Positions 7,627 through 16,842 of a DNA stretch of 64,000 nt are shown one piece after another. Location of the stretch: the NCBI GenBank assembly GCA_964468205.1, contig CAYXVG010000025.1, positions 26,296 through 90,295 of the forward strand, given 5' to 3'. Source of the DNA: CAWELS01 sp964468205. GTDB lineage: Bacteria; Acidobacteriota; Terriglobia; Bryobacterales; Bryobacteraceae. Both the position numbers and the translations under genes were made by a program. The notes beneath the pieces were generated by a model, which had not been told where the DNA came from, ran no database searches, and saw nothing but the letters and a program-made list of their open reading frames with translations. Positions within the stretch are counted from its first letter, which is position 1. Each line of letters starts with the position of its first letter.

Positions 7627-10404
7627 ATGATGTGCGTCATCCGGCTCTTGGCGCTGGCTCTGTTCACTTTGGCCGCCCTCGCGACCCAGCGCGAGACATC
7701 CTCGGATATGGAGCGCGCCGTAGAGGAATTCCGCATCCAGACTCGCGAACTCGGCCTGCGGGGAGACAGCCCGCGCAAGTCTCGTCGGCAGAGTAAATCC
7801 GGTCTGGGTAACTACCACGGGCGCATCTTCTGGAACTTTCGAAACGATGTCCTCGACGCTGTTCCGCACGAGGTCACTCAGACCGGCGGAACCCAAGGAA
7901 TTCTGCGCCGGAATCAATACGGATTCAATATCTCAGGGCCGCTCGTGATCCCGAAAGTCTACGACGGTGGCGTCAAAACGTTCTTTTCGCTCTCCTACGA
8001 GGGCATGAGGGAGACGATTGGCCGATCCTTTCTGCGCACCATTCCCATTGTCCCCGAGCGGACCGGAAACTTCAGCCAAACCGTCGATAAAGCGGGTGAA
8101 TTCCTGCCTGTCTACGATCCGGCCACCACGCGGGAAAACCCCGCGTTCGATCCCAGCCAGCCTGTGTCGACCAGTAATCTCCAGTATCTCCGGGATCCCT
8201 TCCCGGGTAACGTGATCCCCTCTGAGCGCCTTGATCCCGTGGCTAGCGCGGCGATGAGCTACTATCCACTACCAAACATCGATATCGGCCCTTTCAACCA
8301 AAACAATTACAACATCTACTCACCGGAGCGAAATGAAGCGGACGGGATGCGGGGGAAGGTCGATCATTCGATAGGTGATAGGCAGCGTTTCGCGGTCAGC
8401 TTTGCCTTCTCAAACGGCTTTCTTGGGCCAGCGAAGTACTTCGAGACCGTCGCGAATCCTGGCCGCCCAGACCGAGAATCCCGCAGCCGCAGCCTGTCCG
8501 TCTCTCACACGTTCACCGTTTCTCCGAGCAGCATCAATACCTTCCGGGTCTTCGGATGGAAGAGCAAATCACTCAGCCTCAACGAGGCGGACCCGGAGAG
8601 CCAAGCGGCGTTTCCTTCGTACCGGTTCTCGCCGTTCTTCCCCATGGGACGTTCCTTCCCTACGTCGACCACGGCCCGCAGCGAGTATGGTTTCTCCAAC
8701 GGTTTCTCCAAACGAATCGGCGCTCACAGCCTCCGTCTGATCGGCGAGCTTGAGTTTGGGCGGGTGAACTCCTTCTGGCCCCAATACCCCTCGGGCCGCT
8801 TCAATTTCACCGAGGGTCTTACCAGCCTGCCCGGAATCGTCAATACCGGCCATGCTTTTAGCAGCTTCCTCCTCGGCCTATCGGACTTCGCCGAAGGCAG
8901 CATCGTGGAGCACCCCTCCTATTTCCGGCAGTGGAACGCCGAAATCCAAATGCGCGACGAGTGGGAACTGCTGCCCAACCTCTCGCTCTCCTTCGGCGCC
9001 ATCTTTAGTGTCTACCCGGGAAGGACCGAGAAGTACGATCGCCAGTCTACAGTCGATTTCGGCAGAATCAATCCGGAAAACGGGCGGCTTGGCGCACTCA
9101 TCTTCGCGAACCGGGATGGGGTCGGGCGCAGCTTTACAAAGACTTTCTTGCCGGTCGAGCCGTGGGCGGCCGTGACGTGGAGCCCGTTTTCGGAAAGCAA
9201 AATTGTACTCCGGGCCAGCTACCGGCGCCGTTACCGCTCCTTTTCCCTCAACTCCGGCCAGTGGGGGACTCAAGGCTTCTACGGGACACCAACCTTCATC
9301 ACCGAAAACGCCCAACTTGAGCCGGCCATCGTCCTCAGAGGGGGCATGCCCGATCCCGAGAACCCTATCCCGGACCTCCGTCCCGAGGCTGCTAACGACA
9401 CCAATGCTCATCACTTGGACAAATCCGGCCGCCTACCAACCTACGACTACTTCCGGCTATCCGTAGAGCGCCAGCTTCCCTATGACTTCATCCTCACCCT
9501 CGGCGGCGAGGTCATTCGCGGCAAGAACATGTTCACGGGCGATGACGGCGCGAGTCCAAACGCGATCCCGCTCGACGATCTCCGCTTTCGCGACCTGCTC
9601 AACGACGAAGCCTTCAACAGATCCCGCCGGCCCTTTCCGCAATATCAGGAGTTCGACCTCTCCAGCATCTATCCGATCGGCAGGTATCACCGCGGAGAAG
9701 GCTATCTGAGGCTCGAAAAACGCACTTCGCAGGGGCTCTCGCTGCGTATGTCGTACGAATACTCCAAGCAGATGGATGACTACTACGGCGATGGCTTGCA
9801 GGACTACTACAATCGGGACAATGAATGGGCGCTAAATCCGTATAGCGATCCTCATCGCGTCTCGCTCACCTATATGTACGAGCTGCCGTTTGGACCTTCC
9901 GGACAACTGCTCACCTTTAGCGACTGGCGGCGCTACCTCGTGGCAGGCTGGGCAATCAGCGGTTTGACCAGCTACTCGAGCGGCGATCCGCTTACGTTGC
10001 GGTCGGAATTTAACAATACCGGCAACGTAGTCGAGACGCTCTACGTCAATTCGGTTCCAGGCGTCAGAGCCGAGGTCGATAGGCCGACTCCGGAGATGTG
10101 GTTTAACCCGAATGCGTTCATCAACCCGCCAGACTTCGCCATCGGTCACGTATCGCGTTCCCACCCGAGCTTGCGCAATCCCATCCGGCAGAATCACGAC
10201 CTCTCCATAACGAAACGGGTCACCATTACTTCGGAGCGTGCGCTGGAATTCGTAGGAACGGCGTTTAACTTCGTGAACCACGCCAACTGGAACCGGCCCG
10301 ACACCGACATCGGTTCCGCCGAGGCCCCCAACACAAACGCTGGAAAGATTATCGGGTCGCGCGGGGGGCGCGTGATTCAACTCGGATTAAGGTTGACTTT
10401 CTGA
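7627..10404 (+). CDS. Oar-like outer membrane beta-barrel protein lacking the N-terminal and plug domains
   Basis: 925 aa from the ATG at 7627 (an adjacent ATG at 7630 is equally possible). The open frame continues upstream antisense to lpxD, but the start is fixed by a signal peptide, MMCVIRLLALALFTLAALA. After about 60 mature residues the sequence enters the Oar/TonB-receptor barrel at NYHGRIFWNFRNDVLDA, LRRNQYGFNISGPLV and FFSLSYEGMRE, and ends with the typical terminal strand VIQLGLRLTF. The CarboxypepD_reg domain and most of the plug that precede these motifs in full Oar proteins (compare 58659-61982) are absent. It is thus either a plug-less porin-like barrel or an N-terminally eroded receptor that re-acquired a secretion signal. 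The next gene starts 1 bp after its stop. Confidence 0.85.
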   Translation: MMCVIRLLALALFTLAALATQRETSSDMERAVEEFRIQTRELGLRGDSPRKSRRQSKSGLGNYHGRIFWNFRNDVLDAVPHEVTQTGGTQGILRRNQYGFNISGPLVIPKVYDGGVKTFFSLSYEGMRETIGRSFLRTIPIVPERTGNFSQTVDKAGEFLPVYDPATTRENPAFDPSQPVSTSNLQYLRDPFPGNVIPSERLDPVASAAMSYYPLPNIDIGPFNQNNYNIYSPERNEADGMRGKVDHSIGDRQRFAVSFAFSNGFLGPAKYFETVANPGRPDRESRSRSLSVSHTFTVSPSSINTFRVFGWKSKSLSLNEADPESQAAFPSYRFSPFFPMGRSFPTSTTARSEYGFSNGFSKRIGAHSLRLIGELEFGRVNSFWPQYPSGRFNFTEGLTSLPGIVNTGHAFSSFLLGLSDFAEGSIVEHPSYFRQWNAEIQMRDEWELLPNLSLSFGAIFSVYPGRTEKYDRQSTVDFGRINPENGRLGALIFANRDGVGRSFTKTFLPVEPWAAVTWSPFSESKIVLRASYRRRYRSFSLNSGQWGTQGFYGTPTFITENAQLEPAIVLRGGMPDPENPIPDLRPEAANDTNAHHLDKSGRLPTYDYFRLSVERQLPYDFILTLGGEVIRGKNMFTGDDGASPNAIPLDDLRFRDLLNDEAFNRSRRPFPQYQEFDLSSIYPIGRYHRGEGYLRLEKRTSQGLSLRMSYEYSKQMDDYYGDGLQDYYNRDNEWALNPYSDPHRVSLTYMYELPFGPSGQLLTFSDWRRYLVAGWAISGLTSYSSGDPLTLRSEFNNTGNVVETLYVNSVPGVRAEVDRPTPEMWFNPNAFINPPDFAIGHVSRSHPSLRNPIRQNHDLSITKRVTITSERALEFVGTAFNFVNHANWNRPDTDIGSAEAPNTNAGKIIGSRGGRVIQLGLRLTF

Positions 10405-10405
10405 T

Positions 10406-11344
10406 TTGAGGATTCTTGCAGTCGCGATCCTGTTGGCGGGCTTCGTCCTCGCCGCGCCACCCCGAACGGAGTTGTCGAGGGTGCGCATCCCCGTGTGGAC
10501 CGAAGGTGAAGCTACCCTCTCGGCGGACAACCTATCCGCGGCTGCCAATGGGGGGCCTGCGCAGGTTATGCGTGTCACATCGCCGCGGGAAGATCTGATG
10601 ATCCTCCTCGTGCTTGACCTCGTCGGCGATCTGAATGAGATCGATCTCGCCCGCGGGGCGATCACCTCGACCATTGCCGAACTGCCGCGGAACGTTTATG
10701 CCGGTGTCCTCCGTGCGCAAGACGGGCTCTCCGTGCTTGTTGATCCCACTGATGACCGGGATGCCGTCATCAACGCCGTGGACACATTCGGCGCCTCGGG
10801 CACGCCGGGCCTGCTCGAATCTATTGAAACAGTCTCGAACCTGGCCGACTCCGTTCTTCGCAAGGCGCCCGTGCGAATCGCGGTTTGCTATATATCGGAC
10901 GCCGACGTCGAGGACTACCGCGAAGATTTCTCCAATCCGGTTATCAACTACAGCGATAGCCGCGACCTCAGCCGGCGCTTCCCTGAGGGCCTTGTCCGCG
11001 AGCGGATTTCGAAGCTTTCCTCAAAGCTGGCGGCCGCTCAAGCTCCGATCTTTATCGTTCAACTGAAATCCTACTCGGACCGTCTCAACGAAGCCTATCA
11101 AGCAGGTCTATTGCAGCTCGCCACTGCGACCGGCGGAGAGGCGGTTTTCTGCCGGTCAAATTCCGAAATCCCGGTGGCCATCGAGCAGGTGCTCCGCAGA
11201 ATTGCGGGGCACTACAGTGTCGATTTGCAGGTAGCCGGCAAAGAGGGTGAAAACGTCGCAATTAGTCTCGAGAGCCCTGCGGGACCATTAACCTACCGCA
11301 CCAAGGTCCAGATCGGCAAAGGTGCGGAAAAACAAAAACAATGA
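10406..11344 (+). CDS. VWFA-related secreted protein with degenerate MIDAS
   Basis: 312 aa, starting at TTG 1 bp after the stop of the barrel gene, so translation is probably coupled. A signal peptide (MRILAVAILLAGFVLAA) is followed by a VWA-like Rossmann domain (about 63-275). Acidobacterial VWFA-related proteins normally carry a DxSxS MIDAS; the equivalent here is D71-L-V-G-D75, so both serines are missing and divalent-metal binding of the canonical kind is doubtful. A short C-terminal Ig-like tail (about 278-312) follows. The protein is probably periplasmic or surface associated and works with the preceding barrel; this partnership is inferred from coupling only. Confidence 0.82.
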   Translation: MRILAVAILLAGFVLAAPPRTELSRVRIPVWTEGEATLSADNLSAAANGGPAQVMRVTSPREDLMILLVLDLVGDLNEIDLARGAITSTIAELPRNVYAGVLRAQDGLSVLVDPTDDRDAVINAVDTFGASGTPGLLESIETVSNLADSVLRKAPVRIAVCYISDADVEDYREDFSNPVINYSDSRDLSRRFPEGLVRERISKLSSKLAAAQAPIFIVQLKSYSDRLNEAYQAGLLQLATATGGEAVFCRSNSEIPVAIEQVLRRIAGHYSVDLQVAGKEGENVAISLESPAGPLTYRTKVQIGKGAEKQKQ

Positions 11345-11414
11345 CCCTACGTACAGCAGTCGCGGATTACGGAAGGCGCGCTCTGAACCAGAGCGCGGGT
11401 GGTATGATCTTGCC

Positions 11415-12257
11415 ATGACCGGCGGTCGAGCTTCCGTCTTCTGGTTGATCGGTCTGGCGGCCGGCATCGCCCTCTTCGCCGGTATCTGGCTGGTGCCGCA
11501 CCTCCACCGCGTCGCCGAGCAAAGCGATACCCTCGCCCGGCTCGAGTCAGAAGGCGAGGCGCTCTCCAGCCGGGTCCGGGACTTGACCCAGGAACTCAAC
11601 GGCATCCTCGCCGGAACCGACGACCAACCCGGCTTGGTGCAGCCCGACGTCAGCAAAATTGCGGAAAGAATCCGCCGCGAAGAGGAGGCGAAACGTCTTG
11701 AGCACGTCCGGCAACTGGCCGCCACCGAGGCGAAGCTCGAGGAAGCCCGCCTCACAATCGACGAGTTGACAGCGAAAGTGGAAGGCCTGCAGGCGCAGGT
11801 CGCGTCCCTCGAAGAAGACAATCGAATTCTCGCCGACAAGGAACAGGACCTGATCGACCAGCTAGAGCGGTCGAACCGTGTAGTGGAGGCGATTCGCTCC
11901 GAGATGCAGGGAACCACAGATCGAATGGTTCGAGTCGAGACACGGAACAGAACCCTTCGCGAGCAGAACCGCGAACTCGAGGATCAGGCCGCGAAGACGC
12001 GCCGCCTGGTGCTGGAAATTGAGAACGTGCAGCGGCGCAGGGAGGCTCTGCTCACGAACATATCCCGCCGCTTTCGCGATGTCGCCGATGAATTCCGGGC
12101 TGTGGCGCTAGGGCTGAATAGCGCCGACCGGGAGGCAGAGCAGAGCGTGGATCTCTCACGGATTCAAAACGTTCTAACGCTTGCCGACGAGGACCTCCGG
12201 CAACTGGAGTCCCTCAATACGCGCGCCAGCCAACTGCAACAGCAACTCAGCCGCTAG
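11415..12257 (+). CDS. membrane-anchored coiled-coil protein, function unknown
   Basis: 280 aa from the ATG at 11415. An in-frame start at 11322 would overlap the VWFA gene, and the membrane segment argues for the later start. One transmembrane helix (about residues 8-28, FWLIGLAAGIALFAGIWLV) is followed by almost continuous heptad-like coiled coil (about 35-280) rich in E, R, L and Q. No enzymatic motif is visible. The gene is the third in a run with the barrel and the VWFA-related gene, 70 bp after the latter, and converges on flgL with a 17-bp gap. It could be a periplasm-spanning tether or scaffold; this is a guess from shape alone. Confidence 0.8.
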   Translation: MTGGRASVFWLIGLAAGIALFAGIWLVPHLHRVAEQSDTLARLESEGEALSSRVRDLTQELNGILAGTDDQPGLVQPDVSKIAERIRREEEAKRLEHVRQLAATEAKLEEARLTIDELTAKVEGLQAQVASLEEDNRILADKEQDLIDQLERSNRVVEAIRSEMQGTTDRMVRVETRNRTLREQNRELEDQAAKTRRLVLEIENVQRRREALLTNISRRFRDVADEFRAVALGLNSADREAEQSVDLSRIQNVLTLADEDLRQLESLNTRASQLQQQLSR

Positions 12258-12274
12258 CACGTCCCGTGGCAGAG

Positions 12275-13180
12275 TTACCCGAGGTAATCGAACAAGGTCG
12301 TTTTGCGCATTTTCGCTTTGGTCGAGAGCGACACCTCCAGTTGGTACCTTCCCCGGTTTAGCTCCAGGATCGCGCTAGTCATGTCGGTGTCCTCCACTTG
12401 GCTCAGCCGCGTTTTGAGCCGCAGTTCGTGCTTATGCGCGAAGTCGGTTGCCCCAGCCAGCTCATTCTGGACGGCGCCGTAGTAGGCCAACTCCTCGTTC
12501 ATGTGGGCTTCGGCTGTCTTGAGCTGATCGAGGGCCGCGGAAATGGCGTCCTGATCGTTGTCGCGCAGCGCAAGCCGCAGGTTGTTGATGACCTGGAATG
12601 CGTTTTTGTCCGGATCGGGGTTGTCGAAGATCTCTTCGCCGCTTCTGGCGTAGGCGAAGAGGGTTCCCGCCGGATGCATCACCTTCCTGGTCGGCTCGTC
12701 TCCCTGATAATCGCTCACCGGGTCATCCAAAGCGAGGTCGATGGTGAACGGGGCCTGACCGTCCGTATTGCCGCTGAAGACATGGCGGGCCTCGATGCGT
12801 GTTCTCGATAGGCCGACCATCTGCTCGAGCAGCGTCTCCACCTCGACGCCGATCATGCGGCGCTGCTCGGCCGTCGTCATCCCGTTGGCCCCTTGTGTCC
12901 CGAGCACCGAGGCGCGCTCCAGCGTCTTCACCGCGGCTTGCAGCGCCTGTTCCGCCGCGTCAACTTCGGTAGTGATGCGCCCAAGATTCGAGCGGATCTG
13001 TTCGGTCTGGGCAAGCTCGGTTCGCAACTGGAAAAGATTGCTCAGATCCGCCGGCGCGTCGGACACCTCGTTGATGCGCCGCCCAGAGGTAATTTCACGC
13101 TGGACTTTATGGACCCGGCGGTTGATGTTTGCCAGGTCCGTCAAGAACATCTCCGTGCCCGCGTCGAGTCTGCGTATCAT
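12275..13180 (-). CDS. flgL: flagellar hook-filament junction protein FlgL
   Basis: 301 aa. The flagellin-like N-terminal D0/D1 helix (NINRRVHKVQREITSGRRINEVSDAP) and the C-terminal flagellin-like helix (LSQVEDTDMTSAILELNRGRYQLEVSLSTKAKMRKTTLFDYL) are both present; these pack together in the hook-associated ring. FlgL (HAP3) sits between FlgK and the filament and is exported through the flagellar type III apparatus, so no signal peptide is expected. It is the last gene of flgM-flgN-flgK-flgL, 15 bp after flgK. Confidence 0.94.
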   Translation of the reverse strand: MIRRLDAGTEMFLTDLANINRRVHKVQREITSGRRINEVSDAPADLSNLFQLRTELAQTEQIRSNLGRITTEVDAAEQALQAAVKTLERASVLGTQGANGMTTAEQRRMIGVEVETLLEQMVGLSRTRIEARHVFSGNTDGQAPFTIDLALDDPVSDYQGDEPTRKVMHPAGTLFAYARSGEEIFDNPDPDKNAFQVINNLRLALRDNDQDAISAALDQLKTAEAHMNEELAYYGAVQNELAGATDFAHKHELRLKTRLSQVEDTDMTSAILELNRGRYQLEVSLSTKAKMRKTTLFDYLG

Positions 13181-13195
13181 CCCAAATCCTTTCCG

Positions 13196-14557
13196 CTACC
13201 GCATGATCGCTATCACGAGTTCGGTTAACTCGTCGATAGTCTTGATCATCTGAGCCGATGCCTGAAAAGCCCGCTGGTACTGCAGGAGGGTCGCGGCCTC
13301 TTCGTCCAGGTTGACGGCCGATTCCGTATCCCGCAGGTATCTCGCCTGGGAAAGCAGCAGCGAAGCCGACTGCTCATCGGCCTCAGCGGCGGCGATGTCT
13401 GCGCCAACCCTTGCTCCCAGTTGGCCGTAGAACTCGCTGAAAGTGAACCCATCAATCGTTTCGGTGCTGGCCAGAGCGGCCAGAGTGAGAGCGTTTCCGT
13501 TCCCGCCCGGCGCGGCGACGTCGGCGCCCCCAAGCTGTTCGGGAGTGATGTCCGTGATGGCGATGGTCAGGGCCGCTCCGTTCACCGCGTCGTACTCGAA
13601 AAGGTCGACCGCTGGTGGCTGACCGTTCAGATCGAGGCCCCCCGCGAGAGTGTTGTTCACCACGTCGGCGAAGGCGGACGCCAAGCGGTTGAGTTCCGCC
13701 GTGTAGGAGGGCAGGAACTCGTTGTTGAACTCCAGCGCCCCCTTGAGCTTGCCCTGGCTCACCTGAGACGTGACGGTCTTGCCCTGGAAGTCGAGGATCT
13801 CGGCCGGCGTGCCACTCGTATCCGCGGTGATGGGGTAAACCTTGTCGCCGATGACGAGCGGTGTTTGCCCGCCAAGCAGAATCTGCACTGTCCCGTCCCC
13901 TTGCGGCACTGCGTTGAAGTCCACCAACTCGGAGAGGCGCTCCAGATTCGAGTGCATCTGGGCGTCCAGCCCAGCGTCGTTTTGCTTCCGGTAATCCTTG
14001 CGAAACTCGTTGTTCAGATCCCGGATGTTGCCTGCCAGCGTGTTGATCTCCTCCGTCAGGCTCCGGATTCCGCGCCGCGAGTTGTCGGCGGCGTCCGCCA
14101 GCGAAGTGGCGCTGAACCGGAAGGCGGCGGCGACGTCGCCGGCCCGCCGGATCACGTTTTGCCGCGCGGGAATGTCGTTTGGCGTCACACTCCACTGTGA
14201 GAAGGCGCTGTAGAGCCGGTCGATCGCGCCCGCCACTCCGGCGCCCTCCATGACGTCGAAGATGGGCTCGATCTGGCCAAGCGCCGTGGTGAGCTGGCTC
14301 AATGCACCGTACCGCTCGCTTTGCTGCCAGACCGCCCGCTCGGCAAATGGATTTCGGCTGCTCAGCAACTGCCCGGCCTCCACGCCGCCGGGCAATTCCA
14401 GGTCCGGCTGAAACGCCAGCGCCACCAGGTCCACTTGCTGGCGGACGTAGCCGGGTGTCGAGGCATTGGTGACGTTGTTCTGCACGATCGTCAAGGCCTC
14501 CTCGTAGGCCTTCATTGATCTTGCCGCCGTATTCAAAGAGGCGAGTAGATTCGCCAT
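13196..14557 (-). CDS. flgK: flagellar hook-associated protein FlgK
   Basis: 453 aa from the ATG at 14557, chosen because GAGGAG lies about 7 bases upstream and the protein then starts MANLLASLNTAARSMKAYEE like other FlgK proteins. A longer open frame upstream runs over the flgN gene and is not used. The N-terminal flagellar rod motif (NNVTNASTPGYVRQQVDLVA) and the C-terminal LLQYQRAFQASAQMIKTIDEL are the conserved halves of the hook-associated D0 helix pair. FlgK (HAP1) forms the first junction ring on the hook. It is slightly short for the family, consistent with a reduced variable domain. Confidence 0.94.
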   Translation of the reverse strand: MANLLASLNTAARSMKAYEEALTIVQNNVTNASTPGYVRQQVDLVALAFQPDLELPGGVEAGQLLSSRNPFAERAVWQQSERYGALSQLTTALGQIEPIFDVMEGAGVAGAIDRLYSAFSQWSVTPNDIPARQNVIRRAGDVAAAFRFSATSLADAADNSRRGIRSLTEEINTLAGNIRDLNNEFRKDYRKQNDAGLDAQMHSNLERLSELVDFNAVPQGDGTVQILLGGQTPLVIGDKVYPITADTSGTPAEILDFQGKTVTSQVSQGKLKGALEFNNEFLPSYTAELNRLASAFADVVNNTLAGGLDLNGQPPAVDLFEYDAVNGAALTIAITDITPEQLGGADVAAPGGNGNALTLAALASTETIDGFTFSEFYGQLGARVGADIAAAEADEQSASLLLSQARYLRDTESAVNLDEEAATLLQYQRAFQASAQMIKTIDELTELVIAIMR

Positions 14558-14588
14558 CTGCAACTCCTCACCGCATTTCCGGCCAGTG

Positions 14589-14951
14589 TCAGCACCGGAA
14601 AGACATCGTCTCGCCGTCCGGCGCCCGCAGTTCGCCGCTTGCTCCGTAGGTTCCCGCGGCGGAGTGCAGAATGCGCGACCACCCCAGGTAGAACGCTCCC
14701 GCCTGTTCGAGCAGGGAGCGGATGCCGGCCAACTCGCGATGCACGTCGGCCGCAATGTCCCGCGGCCGGTCCGCGGGACCCTCGGAATTCAACGCGGCCT
14801 GCAGGGCCCGCAACGCCTCGGCGGCTTCGCTCAACGGCTGGCCGCATTCGTCCAAACTGGCGGGCGTAGGCCTCAGCAGGCACTGCCGCACACGCTCCAA
14901 CGCATCCCTCGCCAGAGCAACCCGATCCACCGGGGAATTACTTCCGCTCAT
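14589..14951 (-). CDS. FlgN-like flagellar export chaperone (probable)
   Basis: 120 aa, predominantly alpha-helical. Its place between flgM and flgK is the usual place of flgN, whose product chaperones FlgK and FlgL to the flagellar export gate. Sequence similarity to FlgN is weak, so the call rests mainly on gene order, size and helical character (VDRVALARDALERVRQCLL and ALRALQAAL helices). Its start overlaps the flgM stop by 4 bp (ATGA), and 31 bp separate it from flgK. Confidence 0.65.
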   Translation of the reverse strand: MSGSNSPVDRVALARDALERVRQCLLRPTPASLDECGQPLSEAAEALRALQAALNSEGPADRPRDIAADVHRELAGIRSLLEQAGAFYLGWSRILHSAAGTYGASGELRAPDGETMSFRC

Positions 14952-15262
14952 ACCTTCGGCCTGATCGCATCCTCAATCAGACGGTCACCCACCTGGTGAG
15001 CGTTCACCTGATACTTGTTCGTTTCCACATCCGCACTCAGCTTCTCCAGCCGCTCGAGCCGCTCGGGAGATTCCACGTTCATTGCCCGCAGTTGGCTGCT
15101 CAGCCCCGAGAGGGATACGCTGTCAGGGGATTCTCCAATACCCGTTCCCGCTCCGGCGCCGGTCCGGCGTTGAATTGCGTCGGTCTGCTGCGACCGGTTT
15201 AACCCGGCGCCGCCTACCGAGTCAGGGGTCATCCCCGCAAGGTTCGGATCATTGACTCTCAT
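14948..15262 (-). CDS. flgM: anti-sigma-28 factor FlgM
   Basis: 104 aa. The disordered N-terminal part is rich in Gly, Ser and Asn. The C-terminal sigma-binding part carries LEKLSADVETNKYQVNAHQVGDRLIEDAI in outline: helix, then Y-x-V-x-A, then a final helix, which is the FlgM signature. FlgM binds and inhibits FliA (sigma-28) until the hook is complete and it is exported. A near-perfect sigma-28 promoter lies at 15298-15324, giving the expected autoregulatory loop. It heads the flgM-flgN-flgK-flgL operon. Confidence 0.88.
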   Translation of the reverse strand: MRVNDPNLAGMTPDSVGGAGLNRSQQTDAIQRRTGAGAGTGIGESPDSVSLSGLSSQLRAMNVESPERLERLEKLSADVETNKYQVNAHQVGDRLIEDAIRPKV

Positions 15263-15297
15263 TCATAAACCAGCCCGTCAGGCTGCCTCGTTGTCCC

Positions 15298-15324
15298 TTA
15301 TCGGCCAAGATTCCGGGAGCTTTA
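15298..15324 (-). promoter_or_regulatory. sigma-28 (FliA) promoter of the flgMNKL operon
   Basis: On the minus strand the sequence reads TAAA, 15 bases, GCCGATAA. This equals the enterobacterial FliA consensus (TAAA-N15-GCCGATAA) exactly in both boxes and in spacing. It lies 36 bases upstream of the flgM start codon and faces the operon. Transcription should start near 15290. Confidence 0.85.
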
Positions 15325-15342
15325 GAAAAAAGATGCAGCCGC

Positions 15343-16842
15343 TCAGCGAATCACCGTAAGCTCTAGATTCTGAATTACTTCCTCTCCTTCTATAAGCGTC
15401 ACCGCCGTGCCGGTTCCGGGCGGCCAGTCCTCGGCCTCCGGTTCGCGAATCTGGTACGAGCTCACCACTTCGTACCTCCCCGGCGGCAAGCCCGTAAATA
15501 GGTAACGCCCTTCGCTATCCGCATTCACGCTCCTGACCCCTCCCGCCCTCTGCCGCAACCCGGCTTCACGGGCGGTGAGAAAGACTGGCGCCCCCACTAC
15601 TGGCTCGCTGCTGGTGGAGACGACTCCTGAGAGAGTGGCCGGATCGTCGCCGAGCAGCACGGTGATCTTCTGCTCGTCTCCAGGCGCCGCGCGAAACCGG
15701 TACGCCGAATCAGAGCTGGCGGCCTCGATAATCTCCGCCGTATAGAACTGAGGAGGAGCCACCACGGCGATCTCCCAATCTCCCGGGGCCCAAACACGGC
15801 CTTCCCCACACGCCATCCGGATGGGGTTCCCGCCCACCCCCGGACGCCTCAAAAACACCGACACGGTCCGCGGATCGAGCCGGCTCTCGCCGAGCACCTG
15901 GCAGCCGATGGACAGCACGGGCGCGGCTTCCATCCCGACCGGCACTCTTAGGTCGTTCTCGCCCATCGAGACCTCGGCCAGCGCCGCCACCGCTCCATTG
16001 GTGGCGGAAGGCTCCACCAGCAGTGTGTAGCGGCCCGGTTCGATGCGGCCGAAGTCAAAGGCTCCGCCGGGCGCGACGTTCACCAAGCGGGGACCGTTCT
16101 CGGTGAGCAGCATCACCTGCCGGGCTCCAGCTCCAACCAGCCTGCCGCTCAACCTGCCCAGGCGCCCCGGCCGGGGACTAACGTCGATGCCGGAAACCTC
16201 GTAGTCGAGTCCAACCTCGAGAATCTGAGCCTCGGCCAGCGAAACCGCGCCCCCGAAATAGGTTGGTAGCAGTCCAACGCCATCCTCAAGGCTCGTGGCG
16301 GCGGTCCGGACCCGGTATTTGCCCGGCTTCAGGCCGCTCAGCCGGTACACGCCCCGGTCATCGGTCCGCGCGGACTGCACAGACTGCCAGTTCTGAATTA
16401 AGCGGTAGGCGTAGACGTGCAGCCCCGGAAGGCCCACCTGGTTCTCATCGCTCACCCTGCCCGTGATCACACCCATGCGCTTCATGCGCAGCGTGACCGA
16501 AAAGTGGCCGTACTCATCAAGAACAATCGGCGTGCCGGGTTCGTCGAAGCCCTGTTGCCCATACCGGCAGGTGGCATAGCCTTTCCGTTCCGATTGCAGG
16601 AAGTAGATCCCAGCCGGCAGGTTTGCGAAGGAAAATTCCCCGCGGGCGCCGGAGAGGACGTTCGAAGGACCCGCCGGACGAGCCGTTTGCCCGGCGCGCA
16701 GGATCACCCTGGTTCTTGCCAGCGGACGGCCGGTGGCCGCCTCAACCACCGACCCGGTGAGGGAGGCGCCGTGGGCACAGATCACCCCCCCGAGTAGTAT
16801 CAAGACGGCGCGAAGCGCCTTAGAGAATCCGAATGCTGCCAA
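15343..16842 (-). CDS. secreted carboxypeptidase-regulatory-like (CarboxypepD_reg) repeat protein
   Basis: 499 aa from a TTG at 16842. This start gives a good signal peptide (MAAFGFSKALRAVLILLGG, cleavage after CAHGA) and only a 23-bp overlap with the HTH gene; an ATG further upstream would overlap it by about 100 bp. The mature protein is a chain of beta-sandwich CarboxypepD_reg / Cna-B-like domains, each with the pattern G-x-V ... G-x-F/Y-x-F/L-x-x-L-P-G-x-Y: LTGSVVEAATGRPLA, ITGRVSDENQVGLPG, LSGRLVGAG and LSGVVSTSSEPVVG mark domain starts. No catalytic domain is present. Such proteins are probably exported stalks or adhesive scaffolds in Acidobacteria; the ligand is unknown. Confidence 0.82.
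   Translation of the reverse strand: MAAFGFSKALRAVLILLGGVICAHGASLTGSVVEAATGRPLARTRVILRAGQTARPAGPSNVLSGARGEFSFANLPAGIYFLQSERKGYATCRYGQQGFDEPGTPIVLDEYGHFSVTLRMKRMGVITGRVSDENQVGLPGLHVYAYRLIQNWQSVQSARTDDRGVYRLSGLKPGKYRVRTAATSLEDGVGLLPTYFGGAVSLAEAQILEVGLDYEVSGIDVSPRPGRLGRLSGRLVGAGARQVMLLTENGPRLVNVAPGGAFDFGRIEPGRYTLLVEPSATNGAVAALAEVSMGENDLRVPVGMEAAPVLSIGCQVLGESRLDPRTVSVFLRRPGVGGNPIRMACGEGRVWAPGDWEIAVVAPPQFYTAEIIEAASSDSAYRFRAAPGDEQKITVLLGDDPATLSGVVSTSSEPVVGAPVFLTAREAGLRQRAGGVRSVNADSEGRYLFTGLPPGRYEVVSSYQIREPEAEDWPPGTGTAVTLIEGEEVIQNLELTVIR

Noticed and set aside
13246..14200. Long frames overlapping flgK on both strands
   Set aside because: They are shadows of a well-supported flagellar gene with no independent similarity.
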